Shown piece after piece: positions 1-9,747 of a DNA stretch of 64,000 nt (within the stretch, counting starts at the first letter, position 1; every line of letters begins with the position of its first letter). Source of the DNA: Pseudomonas sp. Ant30-3 (GTDB lineage Bacteria > Pseudomonadota > Gammaproteobacteria > Pseudomonadales > Pseudomonadaceae); assembly GCF_000690905.1 (NCBI RefSeq), contig NZ_JMCL01000034.1, positions 16,779 to 80,778 on the forward strand. The letters are read 5' to 3'. The position numbers and the translations under genes are program-made. The notes under the pieces are model-generated. The model searched no databases and was not told the DNA's origin. It was given only the letters and a program-made list of their open reading frames with translations.

Positions 1-1872
1 TGCTTGCTCGCCATGGCCTGCACCGAGGCGATCGCGGCGCCCAACCCCTACTCGAACTTCATCGTATTTGGCGACAGCCTGAACGATGCCGGGCAGTTCA
101 CGGACATCGGCGGACCGTCAGGCTCGACCCTGCGGTTCACCAACCGCACCGGACCCCTTTATCGGGATGGCAGTGGTGAGGTGTTTTCCGCCAACTCGAC
201 GCAGCTGCTGGGTGGCCAACTCGGGTTTTCCGCGGATCAGACCGCAGCCTCTACATCGGCGGCGCGTGCCGGCCAGGGATTGCCGGACGGTAATAATTGG
301 GCAGTGGGCGGCTACCGCACCGATCAGATCCTGACGTCGATCACCACCGCCTCCGCCACCGGTGAACGTGCGCGTCAGGGTTATCTGCCGAGCAATGGTT
401 TTCGCGCCGATCCGAATGCTCTTTATTACTTGTCCGGGGGCGGCAACGATTTTCTTCAGGGACGCGTGCAAAGCGCCGTACAGGCCAACGCTGCGGCAGA
501 CCGACTGGCCAACAGCGTGCAAGTCTTGCAAACCGCCGGCGCCCGGTATGTGATGGTCTGGCTGTTACCGGATCTGGGCCTGACCCCGGCCATCAATGGC
601 ACGCCTCTGCAAGCCGGCACCTCACAGCTGAGTGCCGCCTTCAACCGGCAATTGGTCACTCGACTGGCAGGGATCGACGCCGAAATCATCCCACTCAACG
701 TGCCGCTTCTGTTGCAGGAAACTTTTGCTGACCCGGCGCGATTTGGCCTGGCTACCGGCCAGAACCTGATCGGCACCTGCTTCAGCGGCAACGGCTGCGT
801 GGAAAATCCGCTGTATGGCATCAACAGCGCCACGCCGGATCCGAGCAAGCTGGTCTACAACGATGCCGTGCATGCGACCGAATCCGGGCAGCGGCTGATT
901 GCCGATTACGCCTATTCCTTACTGGCAGCGCCGTGGGAACTGACGCTCTTGCCGGAAATGGCCCACGCCACATTACGTGCGCATCAGGATGAATTGCGCA
1001 GCCAGTGGCAATCGGACTGGGAAGACTGGCAGGCCGTCGGTCAGTGGCGAGCGATTGTCGCCGGCGGCGGCCAGCACCTGGATGTGGACAGCCAAACCAG
1101 CGGCGCCAGCGCCGATGGCAGTGGTGCCAACGTGAACATCGGTGGCAGCTACCGTCTCAATGAGGCCTGGCGTGTGGGCGTTGCGGCGGGTTTCTATCGG
1201 CAGAATCTGGAAGCCGGCAGTAACGATTCGGACTACAAACTGAACAGCTATCTAGCCACCGCGTTTGCCCAGTTTCAACACAATCGCTGGTGGGCCGATG
1301 CCGCGTTGACCGGCGGAAAACTGGACTACGACAATCTCAAGCGCAAGTTTGACCTCGGCCCCGGTGAGGGTGCGGAAAAGGGTGACACCGACGGTCATCT
1401 CTGGGCGTTCAGCACGCGTCTGGGTTATGACATTGCACAGCCAGGCAGCGATTGGCATTTGTCGCCATTCATCAGCGCCGACTACGCCAAGGTGGAAGTT
1501 GACGGTTACTCGGAGAACAGTAACCGCTCCACAGCGTTGAGCTTCGATGATCAAAAGCGTGATTCAAAACGCTTGGGCGCGGGCCTGCAGGGCAAGTACC
1601 AGATCACCCCGCAGACGCAGGTGTTCGGCGAGTATGCCCACGAGCGTGAATATGAGGATGACACGCAGAAAGTGAACATCGCCCTCAATAGCCTGCCATC
1701 GCTCGACTTCAGACTGGACGGCTATGCGCCGCAGAGTCATCTGAATCGGGTGAGCCTGGGGATCAGCCACAAATTGACGGCCGATCTGGCGTTGCGCGGT
1801 GGTTATACGCTGCGCAAGGATGATGATTTCACCCAGCAGGGCATCAATGTCGGGGTTGCGCTGGACTTCTGA
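1..1872 (+). CDS. estA: Esterase EstA, GDSL-family autotransporter (5' end outside window)
   Basis: The reading frame is open from base 1, so the start codon and most of the signal peptide lie outside the window; what remains covers nearly the whole mature protein (about 620 residues, against roughly 646 for the complete P. aeruginosa protein). The N-terminal passenger has the GDSL nucleophile motif (FGDSLNDAG) near residue 22, a GGGND block, and a late [10 protein letters not shown] segment carrying the catalytic Asp/His pair. The last 270 or so residues form the autotransporter beta-barrel and end in the aromatic LDF typical of outer-membrane insertion. The family is a surface-anchored esterase that, in P. 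aeruginosa, affects rhamnolipid production and motility. It is followed by a strong bidirectional terminator shared with convergent trpE. Confidence 0.95.
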   Translation, partial: CLLAMACTEAIAAPNPYSNFIVFGDSLNDAGQFTDIGGPSGSTLRFTNRTGPLYRDGSGEVFSANSTQLLGGQLGFSADQTAASTSAARAGQGLPDGNNWAVGGYRTDQILTSITTASATGERARQGYLPSNGFRADPNALYYLSGGGNDFLQGRVQSAVQANAAADRLANSVQVLQTAGARYVMVWLLPDLGLTPAINGTPLQAGTSQLSAAFNRQLVTRLAGIDAEIIPLNVPLLLQETFADPARFGLATGQNLIGTCFSGNGCVENPLYGINSATPDPSKLVYNDAVHATESGQRLIADYAYSLLAAPWELTLLPEMAHATLRAHQDELRSQWQSDWEDWQAVGQWRAIVAGGGQHLDVDSQTSGASADGSGANVNIGGSYRLNEAWRVGVAAGFYRQNLEAGSNDSDYKLNSYLATAFAQFQHNRWWADAALTGGKLDYDNLKRKFDLGPGEGAEKGDTDGHLWAFSTRLGYDIAQPGSDWHLSPFISADYAKVEVDGYSENSNRSTALSFDDQKRDSKRLGAGLQGKYQITPQTQVFGEYAHEREYEDDTQKVNIALNSLPSLDFRLDGYAPQSHLNRVSLGISHKLTADLALRGGYTLRKDDDFTQQGINVGVALDF

Positions 1873-1884
1873 ATCGCGGGCAAT

Positions 1885-1920
1885 AAAAAACGCGGCGCCC
1901 TCACAGGCGCCGCGTTTTGT
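1885..1920. terminator. Bidirectional rho-independent terminator between estA and trpE
   Basis: Perfect 9-bp stem CGCGGCGCC (1891-1899) with GGCGCCGCG (1906-1914), preceded by an A-run and followed by TTTTGTTGT. It can therefore end transcription of estA from the left and trpE from the right. Confidence 0.9.
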
Positions 1921-1937
1921 TGTGCCGTGCAAGTGGC

Positions 1938-3419
1938 TCAGCTATCCGGCGTTTGCTCGGCCAGCGCCACCGCACGGAACATCGCGCGGCGTTTGTTCAG
2001 GGTTTCTTCCCATTCCAGCGCCGGCACCGAGTCGGCGACGATGCCGCCACCGGCTTGTACGTGCAGTTCGCCGTTCTTGATCACCGCCGTGCGGATCGCA
2101 ATCGCGGTGTCCATGTTGCCGTTCCAGGCGAAGTAACCGACAGCACCGCCATAGACGCCACGCTTGACCGGTTCCAGCTCGTCGATGATTTCCATCGCGC
2201 GGATTTTCGGTGCGCCGGACAACGTCCCCGCCGGCAGAATCGCCCGCAGGGCGTCCATCGCGGTCAGACCGGCTTTCAGTTGCCCAGTGACGTTGGAAAC
2301 GATGTGCATCACGTTGGAATAACGTTCGATGACCATTTTCTCGGTGAGCTTCACCGAACCGATTTCCGAAACGCGACCGGTGTCATTGCGCCCAAGGTCG
2401 ATGAGCATCAAGTGCTCGGCGATTTCCTTGTCGTCGGACAGCAGGTCTTTTTCCAGCGCCACGTCAGCTTCTTCGGTGGCCCCACGCGGACGGGTACCGG
2501 CAATCGGGCGCACGGTGATCAGGTTGTCCTCTACCCGCACCAGCACTTCCGGCGAACTGCCGACCACGTGGAAGTCGCCGAAGTTGAAGAAGTACATGTA
2601 AGGCGTCGGATTGAAGCAACGTAGCGCCCGGTACAGATCGATCGGGGCAGCTTTGAAATCAATCGACATACGCTGCGACGGCACGACTTGCATGCAGTCG
2701 CCAGCGAGGATGTATTCCTTGATGGTGTCGACGGCTTTTTCGTAATCGCTTTGCGTGAAGCTCGAACGGAACACCGGGTCAGCCGCTTGCTGCTTGCTGA
2801 AATCCAGGCCACGACGCGGGGTGATCGGCTGGCGCAGTTGCTCCAGCAGTTCTTCGAGGCGCGCCTGACCTTGCTCGAACGCATCGTCCTGCGACGGATC
2901 GGCGAGGACAATCGCGTGCATCTTGCCGGCGAGGTTGTCGAACACCACCACTGCGTCGGAGACCATCAGCAGAATGTCCGGCACGCCCAGCGGATCCGGG
3001 TTCGGGCATTTTCCCAGACGCTTTTCCACATAGCGCACGCAGTCATAACCGAAATAACCCACCAGACCGCCATTGAAGCGCGGCAGACCGGGGATGGTCG
3101 GCACGTTGTAACGGGCCTTGAACGCTTCGACAAACGCCAGCGGATCTTCGACGTCGTGGCTTTCGATCTCGACGCCGTCATGGGTCACGCTGACGTGATG
3201 GTCATGCACGCGCAGCACAGTGCGGCATGGCAGCCCGATGATCGAGTAACGGCCCCACTTCTCCCCGCCCTGTACCGATTCGAGCAGGTAGGAATTGGGC
3301 TTGTCAGCCAGTTTCAGGTAGATCGACAGCGGCGTGTCGAAGTCGGCCAGGGTTTCACAGGCAAGCGGGACGCGGTTGTAGCCGGCAGCGGCCAAACGCA
3401 GGAATTCTTCGCGGATCAT
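1938..3419 (-). CDS. trpE: Anthranilate synthase component I
   Basis: 493 residues, full length for TrpE. The enzyme makes anthranilate from chorismate with glutamine-derived ammonia, the first committed step of tryptophan synthesis. The tryptophan feedback site LLES is visible at residues 45-48, and the chorismate-binding domain fills the C-terminal half (PIAGTRPRG, then [11 protein letters not shown], and the closing GGGIVADS region). It is the last gene of the leftward rpe-gph-trpE cluster, 71 bp after gph. No obvious Trp-rich leader peptide is seen in that short gap. The arrangement with rpe and gph is the usual one in Pseudomonas. Confidence 0.97.
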   Translation of the reverse strand: MIREEFLRLAAAGYNRVPLACETLADFDTPLSIYLKLADKPNSYLLESVQGGEKWGRYSIIGLPCRTVLRVHDHHVSVTHDGVEIESHDVEDPLAFVEAFKARYNVPTIPGLPRFNGGLVGYFGYDCVRYVEKRLGKCPNPDPLGVPDILLMVSDAVVVFDNLAGKMHAIVLADPSQDDAFEQGQARLEELLEQLRQPITPRRGLDFSKQQAADPVFRSSFTQSDYEKAVDTIKEYILAGDCMQVVPSQRMSIDFKAAPIDLYRALRCFNPTPYMYFFNFGDFHVVGSSPEVLVRVEDNLITVRPIAGTRPRGATEEADVALEKDLLSDDKEIAEHLMLIDLGRNDTGRVSEIGSVKLTEKMVIERYSNVMHIVSNVTGQLKAGLTAMDALRAILPAGTLSGAPKIRAMEIIDELEPVKRGVYGGAVGYFAWNGNMDTAIAIRTAVIKNGELHVQAGGGIVADSVPALEWEETLNKRRAMFRAVALAEQTPDS

Positions 3420-3490
3420 GGGGTAGCCTCGTGGCTTGAGGTTGTAACAGTCAGGTATGCAAACGCGCCGGGATGCCGGCCAGGATCAAG

Positions 3491-4309
3491 TCAGGCGCGC
3501 CAACGCCAGCGGGCCAGGGCCTTGATGACTTTCATCCAGAGTTTGCGAGTGACCACCACGATGGCGTTTCCAGAATAGGGTTGAGCAGCGTCGGGCAACG
3601 TTATCCCAGAGGCCAGATCCAGGCAACCGGGAATTAATTTGCGCAAATCGTCGATCACCAGCGCCGGCGATTCTTCGGCGATCGGCCGGCCATGGTTGTA
3701 GCCATAACTGAGGGCCACGCATTTGACCCCCGCCGCTTTCGCCGCCAGCACATCGCTGCGCGAGTCGCCGACGAACAAGGATTGCGAGGCGGGAATATTG
3801 GCCATTTTCATCACGAAGAACAGCGCCGCCGGGTCAGGTTTTTTCTGTGGCAGGGTGTCGCCGCCGATGATCCACTTGAAGTAACGGCCGATCTTCATCT
3901 GATCCAGCAACGGCGCGACGAAGCGTTCCGGCTTGTTGGTGATCAGCGCCATCGCCACGCCCTGCTTGCTCAGCCACTTCAGGGTGTCGCGCACGCCGGG
4001 GTAGACGACAGTCAGGTTGTGATTTTCGCTGTAAGCCTCCATGAAGATGTCCAGTGCGGCTTCAGCTTCAACGTCGTCGACCGTGGAATGCTCGATTCCA
4101 CCTGCCAATGCCCGACGAACCAGGACCGGTGCGCCGTTGCCGACCCACTCACGTACTGAATCGAGACCGGCGGGCGCACGGCCGAGTTTGAGCAGCATGT
4201 TATCCACAGCCGCCGCGAGGTCCGGGACCGAATCGATCAGTGTGCCATCCAGATCGAACATCACCAGCCGCGGCAAACGCCCAGGGAAGAGCTGCTCAAA
4301 GCCGCTCAT
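3491..4309 (-). CDS. gph: Phosphoglycolate phosphatase
   Basis: 272 residues. A HAD-superfamily phosphatase: motif [11 protein letters not shown] with nucleophile Asp19 and Asp21, motif II ITNKP, and motif [13 protein letters not shown]. It dephosphorylates 2-phosphoglycolate, clearing the product of DNA 3'-end repair. The start overlaps the rpe stop by 4 nt (ATGA), which indicates translational coupling. The last 30 or so residues, rich in basic and aromatic residues ([16 protein letters not shown]), extend past the usual HAD core and are of unknown role. Confidence 0.94.
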   Translation of the reverse strand: MSGFEQLFPGRLPRLVMFDLDGTLIDSVPDLAAAVDNMLLKLGRAPAGLDSVREWVGNGAPVLVRRALAGGIEHSTVDDVEAEAALDIFMEAYSENHNLTVVYPGVRDTLKWLSKQGVAMALITNKPERFVAPLLDQMKIGRYFKWIIGGDTLPQKKPDPAALFFVMKMANIPASQSLFVGDSRSDVLAAKAAGVKCVALSYGYNHGRPIAEESPALVIDDLRKLIPGCLDLASGITLPDAAQPYSGNAIVVVTRKLWMKVIKALARWRWRA

Positions 4310-4980
4310 GGGCGGGTCAGCGCCAGTTCGGAACGCATCTTTTCGATCACTTCCTGGTAGTTCGGCGCATTGAAAATCGCCGAGCCGGCGACAAAGGTGT
4401 CGGCGCCAGCAGCGGCGATTTCACGAATGTTGTTCACGTTCACGCCGCCGTCGATTTCCAGCCGAATGTCACGCCCGGAGGCATCGATCAAGGCCCGCGC
4501 TTCGCGCAGTTTATCGAGGGTGCCGGGGATGAACTTCTGCCCGCCGAAGCCAGGGTTGACGCTCATCAGCAGGATCATGTCGACCTTGTCCATCACGTAC
4601 TTGAGCACGTCCAGCGGGGTCGCCGGGTTGAACACCAGGCCGGATTTGCAGCCGCCTTCGCGAATCAGTTGCAGGGAACGGTCGACGTGCTGCGTGGCTT
4701 CCGGGTGGAAGGTGATGTAGGTCGCGCCGGCTTCGATGAAGTCGCCGACTATACGGTCCACCGGGCTGACCATCAGATGGGCGTCGATGGGCGCGGTGAC
4801 GCCATATTTGCGCAGCGCCGCGCAAACCATCGGGCCGATGGTCAGGTTCGGTACGTAATGGTTGTCCATGACATCGAAGTGCACGAAGTCGGCGCCGGCG
4901 GCCAGGACGTTGTCCACTTCCTCACCCAGGCGGGCGAAGTCGGCGGAGAGAATCGACGGAGCAATGACGAAGGGCTGCAT
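4306..4980 (-). CDS. rpe: Ribulose-phosphate 3-epimerase
   Basis: 224 residues from the chosen start. It interconverts ribulose-5-phosphate and xylulose-5-phosphate in the pentose phosphate pathway. Family motifs seen are [10 protein letters not shown] at the N-terminus, [12 protein letters not shown] (metal and substrate binding), [14 protein letters not shown] and the phosphate-binding [12 protein letters not shown]. An upstream in-frame extension of 22 residues is possible, but the ATG at 4980 has a good AAGGTG ribosome site just before it and gives the family's usual length. It leads the rpe-gph-trpE cluster. Confidence 0.96.
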   Translation of the reverse strand: MQPFVIAPSILSADFARLGEEVDNVLAAGADFVHFDVMDNHYVPNLTIGPMVCAALRKYGVTAPIDAHLMVSPVDRIVGDFIEAGATYITFHPEATQHVDRSLQLIREGGCKSGLVFNPATPLDVLKYVMDKVDMILLMSVNPGFGGQKFIPGTLDKLREARALIDASGRDIRLEIDGGVNVNNIREIAAAGADTFVAGSAIFNAPNYQEVIEKMRSELALTRP

Positions 4981-5070
4981 GACGCACCTTTTTTGAACAG
5001 AATCACGATGGCGCGCATTGTATACCTCATGCTTTGGCGCGCGCACCGTGGCTAAGATGATTGGGCTGTT

Positions 5071-6219
5071 CTAGTACGCAGCCCGGTAGATCTTCTCGAT
5101 ATCCGCGGCGCTCAATTTGCGTGGATTGTTGCGCATCAGGCGCTCGATTCCCGCCGCCTCTGCTGCCATGGCCGGGATCGCTTCTTCGGGCACGTTGAAA
5201 CTGCGCAGGCCGCGCGGGATTTCCACGGCGGCGCAGAGTGCGGTCATCGCTTCGACGGCTTTGTCGGCCGCTTCGTTGGCGCTCAGATGCGCGGTCTTCA
5301 CGCCCATCGCTTCGGCAATGTCCTGCATGCGTTCGACGCAGGCCATTTTGTTCCAGGTCATCACGTAAGGCAGCAACAGCGCGTTGCTGACGCCGTGGGC
5401 AATGTTGAAGCGCCCGCCCAATGGGTACGCCAATGCATGCACCGCGCCGACCCCGGCATTGCCGAACGCCATGCCGGCCATCAGGCTCGCGGTGGCCATG
5501 TCTTCGCGCGCTTGCAGGTGGGAAGGATTGGCATAGGCCTTGGGCAGCGCATTGGCGATCAGTTTGATGGCGCCGATGGCCAGCGCGTCAGTGATCGGCG
5601 AGGCGTTGACCGACAGATACGATTCGATGGCGTGCACCAACGCGTCGACGCCACTCGCCGCCGTGACACTGCGCGGACAAGTCAGGGTCATTTGCGGGCT
5701 GACCAGTGCAACGTCCGGCAGCAGGTAGTCGCTGACGATGCCTTTCTTCAACTGCGCGACCTTGTCGGAGAGGATCGCCACGTTGGTGACTTCCGAACCG
5801 GTGCCGGCGGTGGTCGGGATGGCGATCAGCGGCGGGCCTTTGCGCGGCACCTGGTCGACGCCGAACAAGTCCTCCAGCGCGCCGTGGTAACCGGCGTACG
5901 CCGCGACACTTTTTGCGATGTCGATCGCACTGCCGCCGCCCAGCCCGATCAAACCGTCATGCCCGCCGTCGCGGTAAGCGCGCATGCAATCTTCGACAAT
6001 GGCGATTTCCGGGTCAGGCAGGACGCGGTCGAAGATTTCGTAGCTGCGTCCACCCAACTGCGCCAGCGCCAGCTCGACCGTGCCGGATTTCACCAGTGCG
6101 GCATCGGTGACGATCAGCGGATTGTCGACGTCGAGGCGAGTGAGTTCAGCAGCGAGTTGCTCGATGGCAGCGGCGCCGGTGATCAGTTTGTGAGCGATTT
6201 TGAAAGAGGAAAGACTCAT
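5071..6219 (-). CDS. Iron-containing alcohol dehydrogenase
   Basis: 382 residues from ATG 6219, which has AAGAGG upstream; a longer frame to 6255 is less likely. Group III Fe-dependent dehydrogenase: the NAD-binding GGGSAIDIAK, the TTAGTGSEVT segment, and the metal ligands in GVDALVHAIES (Asp, His) and in HALAYPLGGRFNIAHG (His residues). The substrate cannot be read from the sequence. It lies downstream of, and in the same direction as, the polyamine-type ABC transporter after a 130-bp gap, so a role in handling an aldehyde or alcohol derived from the imported compound is possible but only inferred. Confidence 0.85.
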   Translation of the reverse strand: MSLSSFKIAHKLITGAAAIEQLAAELTRLDVDNPLIVTDAALVKSGTVELALAQLGGRSYEIFDRVLPDPEIAIVEDCMRAYRDGGHDGLIGLGGGSAIDIAKSVAAYAGYHGALEDLFGVDQVPRKGPPLIAIPTTAGTGSEVTNVAILSDKVAQLKKGIVSDYLLPDVALVSPQMTLTCPRSVTAASGVDALVHAIESYLSVNASPITDALAIGAIKLIANALPKAYANPSHLQAREDMATASLMAGMAFGNAGVGAVHALAYPLGGRFNIAHGVSNALLLPYVMTWNKMACVERMQDIAEAMGVKTAHLSANEAADKAVEAMTALCAAVEIPRGLRSFNVPEEAIPAMAAEAAGIERLMRNNPRKLSAADIEKIYRAAY

Positions 6220-6349
6220 GGTGCGCAGCCTCTTATAGATAGGGGAGCTGGGCACAATAGTAGCTGGGGATTTCGGGTTGTCTTGTATTCAGGGGGTGAA
6301 TGACTGTTGGCAGCCAACACCCGCTCCCACAATGGATCGAGTAATAGCT

Positions 6350-7174
6350 TCAGACCTGGGCGGTGCGCAGTTTTTCGCTGCGGCCGCGCAACCATTCCAG
6401 GGTCAGCAGCAGGACCACCGAAAAAGCGATCAGCAGCGTCGCAGCCGCGGCAATGGTCGGGCTGAGGTTTTCGCGGATACCGCTGAACATCTGCCGCGGC
6501 AACGTCGCTTGCTCGGGACCTGCGAGGAACAGCGTCACCACCACTTCATCGAACGACGTCGCAAAGGCGAACAGCGCCCCCGAGATGACACCCGGCGCGA
6601 TCAGCGGCAAGGTCACGCGGCGGAACGCGGTCAACGGCGAAGCACCGAGACTGGCTGCCGCCCGCACCAGGTTATGGTTGAACCCCTGCAACGTCGCCGA
6701 CACCGTGATAATCACGAACGGCACACCCAACACCGCATGCACCACGATCAGCGAGAAGAAACTGTTGCCCAGACCCAGCGGTGCAAAAAACAGATAACTC
6801 GCCACCCCGATGATCACCACCGGCACCACCATCGGCGAAATCACCAGCGCCATGACCAAGGCCTTGCCCGGGAAATCGCCACGGGTCAGGCCGATGGCCG
6901 CCAGCGTGCCGAAGATCATCGCCAGCACCGTCGCCGCCGGGGCGACAATGACGCTGTTCCTCAGCGCGCGCATCCATTCCGCCGAGGCGAAGAAATCCTG
7001 GTACCACTGCAGCGAAAAACCTTGCAGCGGGTACACCAGGAAACTGCCGGAGTTGAACGACAGCGGGATGATCACCAGCACCGGCAGAATCAGGAACAGC
7101 AGAATCAAGCCGCAGAGAATCCGCAAGCTGTAGAACCACACCCGTTCGATGGGCGACATATAAGGATTCAGCAT
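6350..7174 (-). CDS. ABC transporter permease, PotI-like
   Basis: 274 residues with about six hydrophobic segments. The EAA-loop signature of binding-protein-dependent permeases appears as RAAASLGASPLTAFRRVTLPLI. It is the second membrane subunit of a polyamine-type (spermidine/putrescine) importer. The start ATG at 7174 is preceded by GGAGA. It follows the partner permease by 12 bp, in one operon with the binding protein and the ATPase. Confidence 0.88.
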   Translation of the reverse strand: MLNPYMSPIERVWFYSLRILCGLILLFLILPVLVIIPLSFNSGSFLVYPLQGFSLQWYQDFFASAEWMRALRNSVIVAPAATVLAMIFGTLAAIGLTRGDFPGKALVMALVISPMVVPVVIIGVASYLFFAPLGLGNSFFSLIVVHAVLGVPFVIITVSATLQGFNHNLVRAAASLGASPLTAFRRVTLPLIAPGVISGALFAFATSFDEVVVTLFLAGPEQATLPRQMFSGIRENLSPTIAAAATLLIAFSVVLLLTLEWLRGRSEKLRTAQV

Positions 7175-7186
7175 TTCGATTCTCCC

Positions 7187-8434
7187 TTAGCTCAGGCGCA
7201 GACGACTGGCGCCCACCAGCCAGCTGTAGATCAAATAAAGCACCACGGTCGCCAACAGCAACAACCCACCGAGCGCGGTCGCCATACCCCAGTTGATGCT
7301 GGTGTTGGTGTAGAAGGCGACGAAGTAGCTGACCATTTGATCGTTCGGGCTACCCAGCAATGCCGGGGTGATGTAGTAGCCGATGGCGAGGATGAAGACC
7401 AACAGGCAACCGGCGCCAACACCGGCGTAGGTCTGCGGGAAGTACACCCGCCAGAAACTGGCGAACGGGTGGCAGCCGAGGGAGATCGCCGCGCGCATGT
7501 AAGTCGGCGAGATGCCTTTCATCACGCTGTAGATGGGTAGAATCATGAACGGCAGCAGGATATGCACCATCGAGATGTAAACCCCGGTGCGGTTGAACAC
7601 CAGCTCCAGCGGCTTATCGATGATGCCCAATGCCATCAGGCCACTGTTGATCAGGCCACCCGATTGCAGCAACACGATCCACGCGGCGACGCGCACCAGA
7701 ATCGAGGTCCAGAATGGCAGCAGGACCAGAATCATCAGCAGGTTGCTTTGCCGCGACGGCAGGTTGGCCAGCAGGTACGCCAACGGATATGCCAGCACCA
7801 GGCAGATCGCGGTAATGACGAAACCCATCCAGAACGTGCGGGCGAAGATGTCCAAGTAAATCGCCTGATCCGGCGTGGCCGGGGCGACTTCGCCGAGGTC
7901 GTCGATACGGTGATCAACCGACGCCAGCAAGTAATAAGGGGTGATGCTGCTGGTGTTGCGACGCACCGCTTGCCAATAGGCCGGGTCGCCCCAACGCTCG
8001 TCGAGACTTTCCAGTGCTTCTTTATAGGAGGACGGCTCGGTGGCGAACGGCAAGGCACGGGCGGTTTTGGTCAGCAGGCTGCGATAGCCGGCCAGTTCCA
8101 TGTTCAAGCGCTTGGACAGATCGCCCAGGGTTTGATTTTTTCGCGCTTCGGCGAGGTCTTCGCTGGCCGCTTTGTAAACCGGCTCTGCGGGCAGGCCACG
8201 GCCGTCCCAACTGGCGATGGCCGCCACGGTGCGCGGCATGCCGCCGACCACTTCCGGGTTACCAACGCTTTTGTAGAGCAGCGCCACGATCGGCACCAGG
8301 AACACCAGCAGCAGGAAAATCACCAGTGGCGCAATCAAGGCTTGAGCCTTCCAGCGATTGATCCGCTCGGCATGCTTGAGCCGCTGCTTCAAGGTGGGAT
8401 CAGTGCCCGCGTTCACGGGAATGGCGGTGGCCAT
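7187..8434 (-). CDS. ABC transporter permease, PotH/PotB-like, with large periplasmic insert
   Basis: 415 residues from ATG 8434 (CCGGAG upstream); the open frame runs on to 8605 but through a REP element, so the longer start is rejected. After a first hydrophobic helix (LIAPLVIFLLLVFLVPIVALLY) there is a hydrophilic insert of about 130 residues before the remaining five helices. This long first loop is known in a subset of Pseudomonas polyamine-type permeases. The EAA loop reads RAAISLGCHPFASFWRVYFPQ. It pairs with the next gene as a heterodimeric channel. Confidence 0.88.
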   Translation of the reverse strand: MATAIPVNAGTDPTLKQRLKHAERINRWKAQALIAPLVIFLLLVFLVPIVALLYKSVGNPEVVGGMPRTVAAIASWDGRGLPAEPVYKAASEDLAEARKNQTLGDLSKRLNMELAGYRSLLTKTARALPFATEPSSYKEALESLDERWGDPAYWQAVRRNTSSITPYYLLASVDHRIDDLGEVAPATPDQAIYLDIFARTFWMGFVITAICLVLAYPLAYLLANLPSRQSNLLMILVLLPFWTSILVRVAAWIVLLQSGGLINSGLMALGIIDKPLELVFNRTGVYISMVHILLPFMILPIYSVMKGISPTYMRAAISLGCHPFASFWRVYFPQTYAGVGAGCLLVFILAIGYYITPALLGSPNDQMVSYFVAFYTNTSINWGMATALGGLLLLATVVLYLIYSWLVGASRLRLS

Positions 8435-8523
8435 GGCGTACTCCGGAAATCTTTGATCGTTACAGAGGCGGCGTACCGCCTCTGTTGTGTTGAAACACCA
8501 CGCCTGAGGATGGGAAATTCTTT

Positions 8524-8636
8524 GTGGCGAGCGAGCTTGCTCGCGCTGGGCTGCGAAGCGGCCCCAAATTGGGTTGGCAGCGCCAATTTTGTGAGTGCTG
8601 CGCACTCAAGCGGGAGCAAGCTCCCTCGCCACAAAG
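8524..8636. repeat. REP pair (inverted), between binding-protein and permease genes
   Basis: Two inverted REP units: GTGGCGAGCGAGCTTGCTCG at the left, and GCGGGAGCAAGCTCCCTCGC at the right, separated by about 70 bp with internal imperfect pairing (TGCGAAGC, GCGCACTC). The element lies inside the transporter operon, where such structures commonly stabilise upstream mRNA. The same subtype appears at 63920-64000. Confidence 0.8.
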
Positions 8637-8659
8637 ACCCTCACCCAGTTGGCGCTTAG

Positions 8660-9703
8660 TTACTTCGCAGCCCAGGAATTGAAGCGCTGCTCCAGTTGCT
8701 CGCCGTTGTCAGCCCAGAAGCTGACGTCGATCTGCACCTGATTGGCGATGTTTTCCGGGGTGGTCGGCATGTCTTTCAAGACGTCTTTGTTCAGCAGCGG
8801 TACGGCCTGGGTATTGGCCGGACCGTAAGCAATGTTTTCCGAGTAGGTCTTCTGCTGCTGCGGCTGCACCGAGAAGGCGATGAATTTCTTCGCCGCTTCT
8901 GCGCGCTTAGGGTCCAGGCCACGAGGGATTGCCCACGCGTCGAAGTCGTAGATTCCGCCGTTCCATACCACTTTCAGGTTGCTTTCTTTCTGCACGGCAG
9001 CGATTCGGCCGTTGTAGGCCGAGCTCATGACCACGTCGCCGGAGGCGAGGTACTGCGGCGGTTGCGCGCCGGCTTCCCACCACTGGATGCTCGGCTTGAG
9101 TTCATCGAGTTTCTTGAACGCGCGATCCTGACCGTCTTTGCCGGCCAGCACTTTGTAGACGTCTTTGGGCGCGACGCCGTCGGCCATCAAGGCGAATTCC
9201 AGGGTGTACTTGGCGCCTTTACGCAGGCCGCGCTTGCCCGGGAATTGCTTGGTGTCCCAGAAATCGGCCCAACTGGTCGGTGCGGTTTTCAGCTTGTCGG
9301 CGTTATAGGCCAGCACGGTCGACCAGACGAAGAAACCCACGCCGCATGGCTGAATGGCTCCTTTGACGTAATCTTCAGTCTTGCCGAACAGTGCCGGGTC
9401 GAGTTGCTCGAACATGTCCTCGTCGCAACCACGGGACAGTTCTGGCGATTCAACTTCCACCAGGTCCCAGGAAACACTCTTGGTGTCGACCATGGCTTTG
9501 ACCTTGGCCATCTCACCGTTGTATTCACCGGCGACGATTTTGCCGTTGCCCGCCGCTTCCCACGGTGCGTAGAAGGCTTTGACCTGCGCTGCCTTGTTCG
9601 CCCCACCAAAGGACACCACGGTCAGGTCCGGGCCCGCCGCCATTGCGTGTGCCGCGCCGATCATGCCGACAACCAGGGCGGTGAATTTCAGGGATCTCAA
9701 CAT
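8660..9703 (-). CDS. ABC transporter substrate-binding protein, PotD/spermidine-putrescine type
   Basis: 347 residues with a clear signal peptide (hydrophobic run, then AHAMAAGPD), so periplasmic. The mature protein is a type II periplasmic binding fold of the polyamine family (LTVVSFGGANKAAQVKAF at the start, the VSWDLVEVE block, and the late SENIAYGPANTQA block). The binding pocket cannot be assigned, so polyamine is the family default, not a proven ligand. It has a GGAGAG ribosome site. The REP pair just downstream may raise its mRNA level relative to the permeases. Confidence 0.88.
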   Translation of the reverse strand: MLRSLKFTALVVGMIGAAHAMAAGPDLTVVSFGGANKAAQVKAFYAPWEAAGNGKIVAGEYNGEMAKVKAMVDTKSVSWDLVEVESPELSRGCDEDMFEQLDPALFGKTEDYVKGAIQPCGVGFFVWSTVLAYNADKLKTAPTSWADFWDTKQFPGKRGLRKGAKYTLEFALMADGVAPKDVYKVLAGKDGQDRAFKKLDELKPSIQWWEAGAQPPQYLASGDVVMSSAYNGRIAAVQKESNLKVVWNGGIYDFDAWAIPRGLDPKRAEAAKKFIAFSVQPQQQKTYSENIAYGPANTQAVPLLNKDVLKDMPTTPENIANQVQIDVSFWADNGEQLEQRFNSWAAK

Positions 9704-9747
9704 TTATTGTTCTCTCCACGTGCAGGGTTGGTTGAAGCAGGGGGCGA

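Noticed and set aside
6290..6340. Possible REP fragment after the permease operon
   Set aside because: Only a degenerate half unit (CACCCGCTCCCACAATGG) without a pairing arm; too weak to list as a feature.
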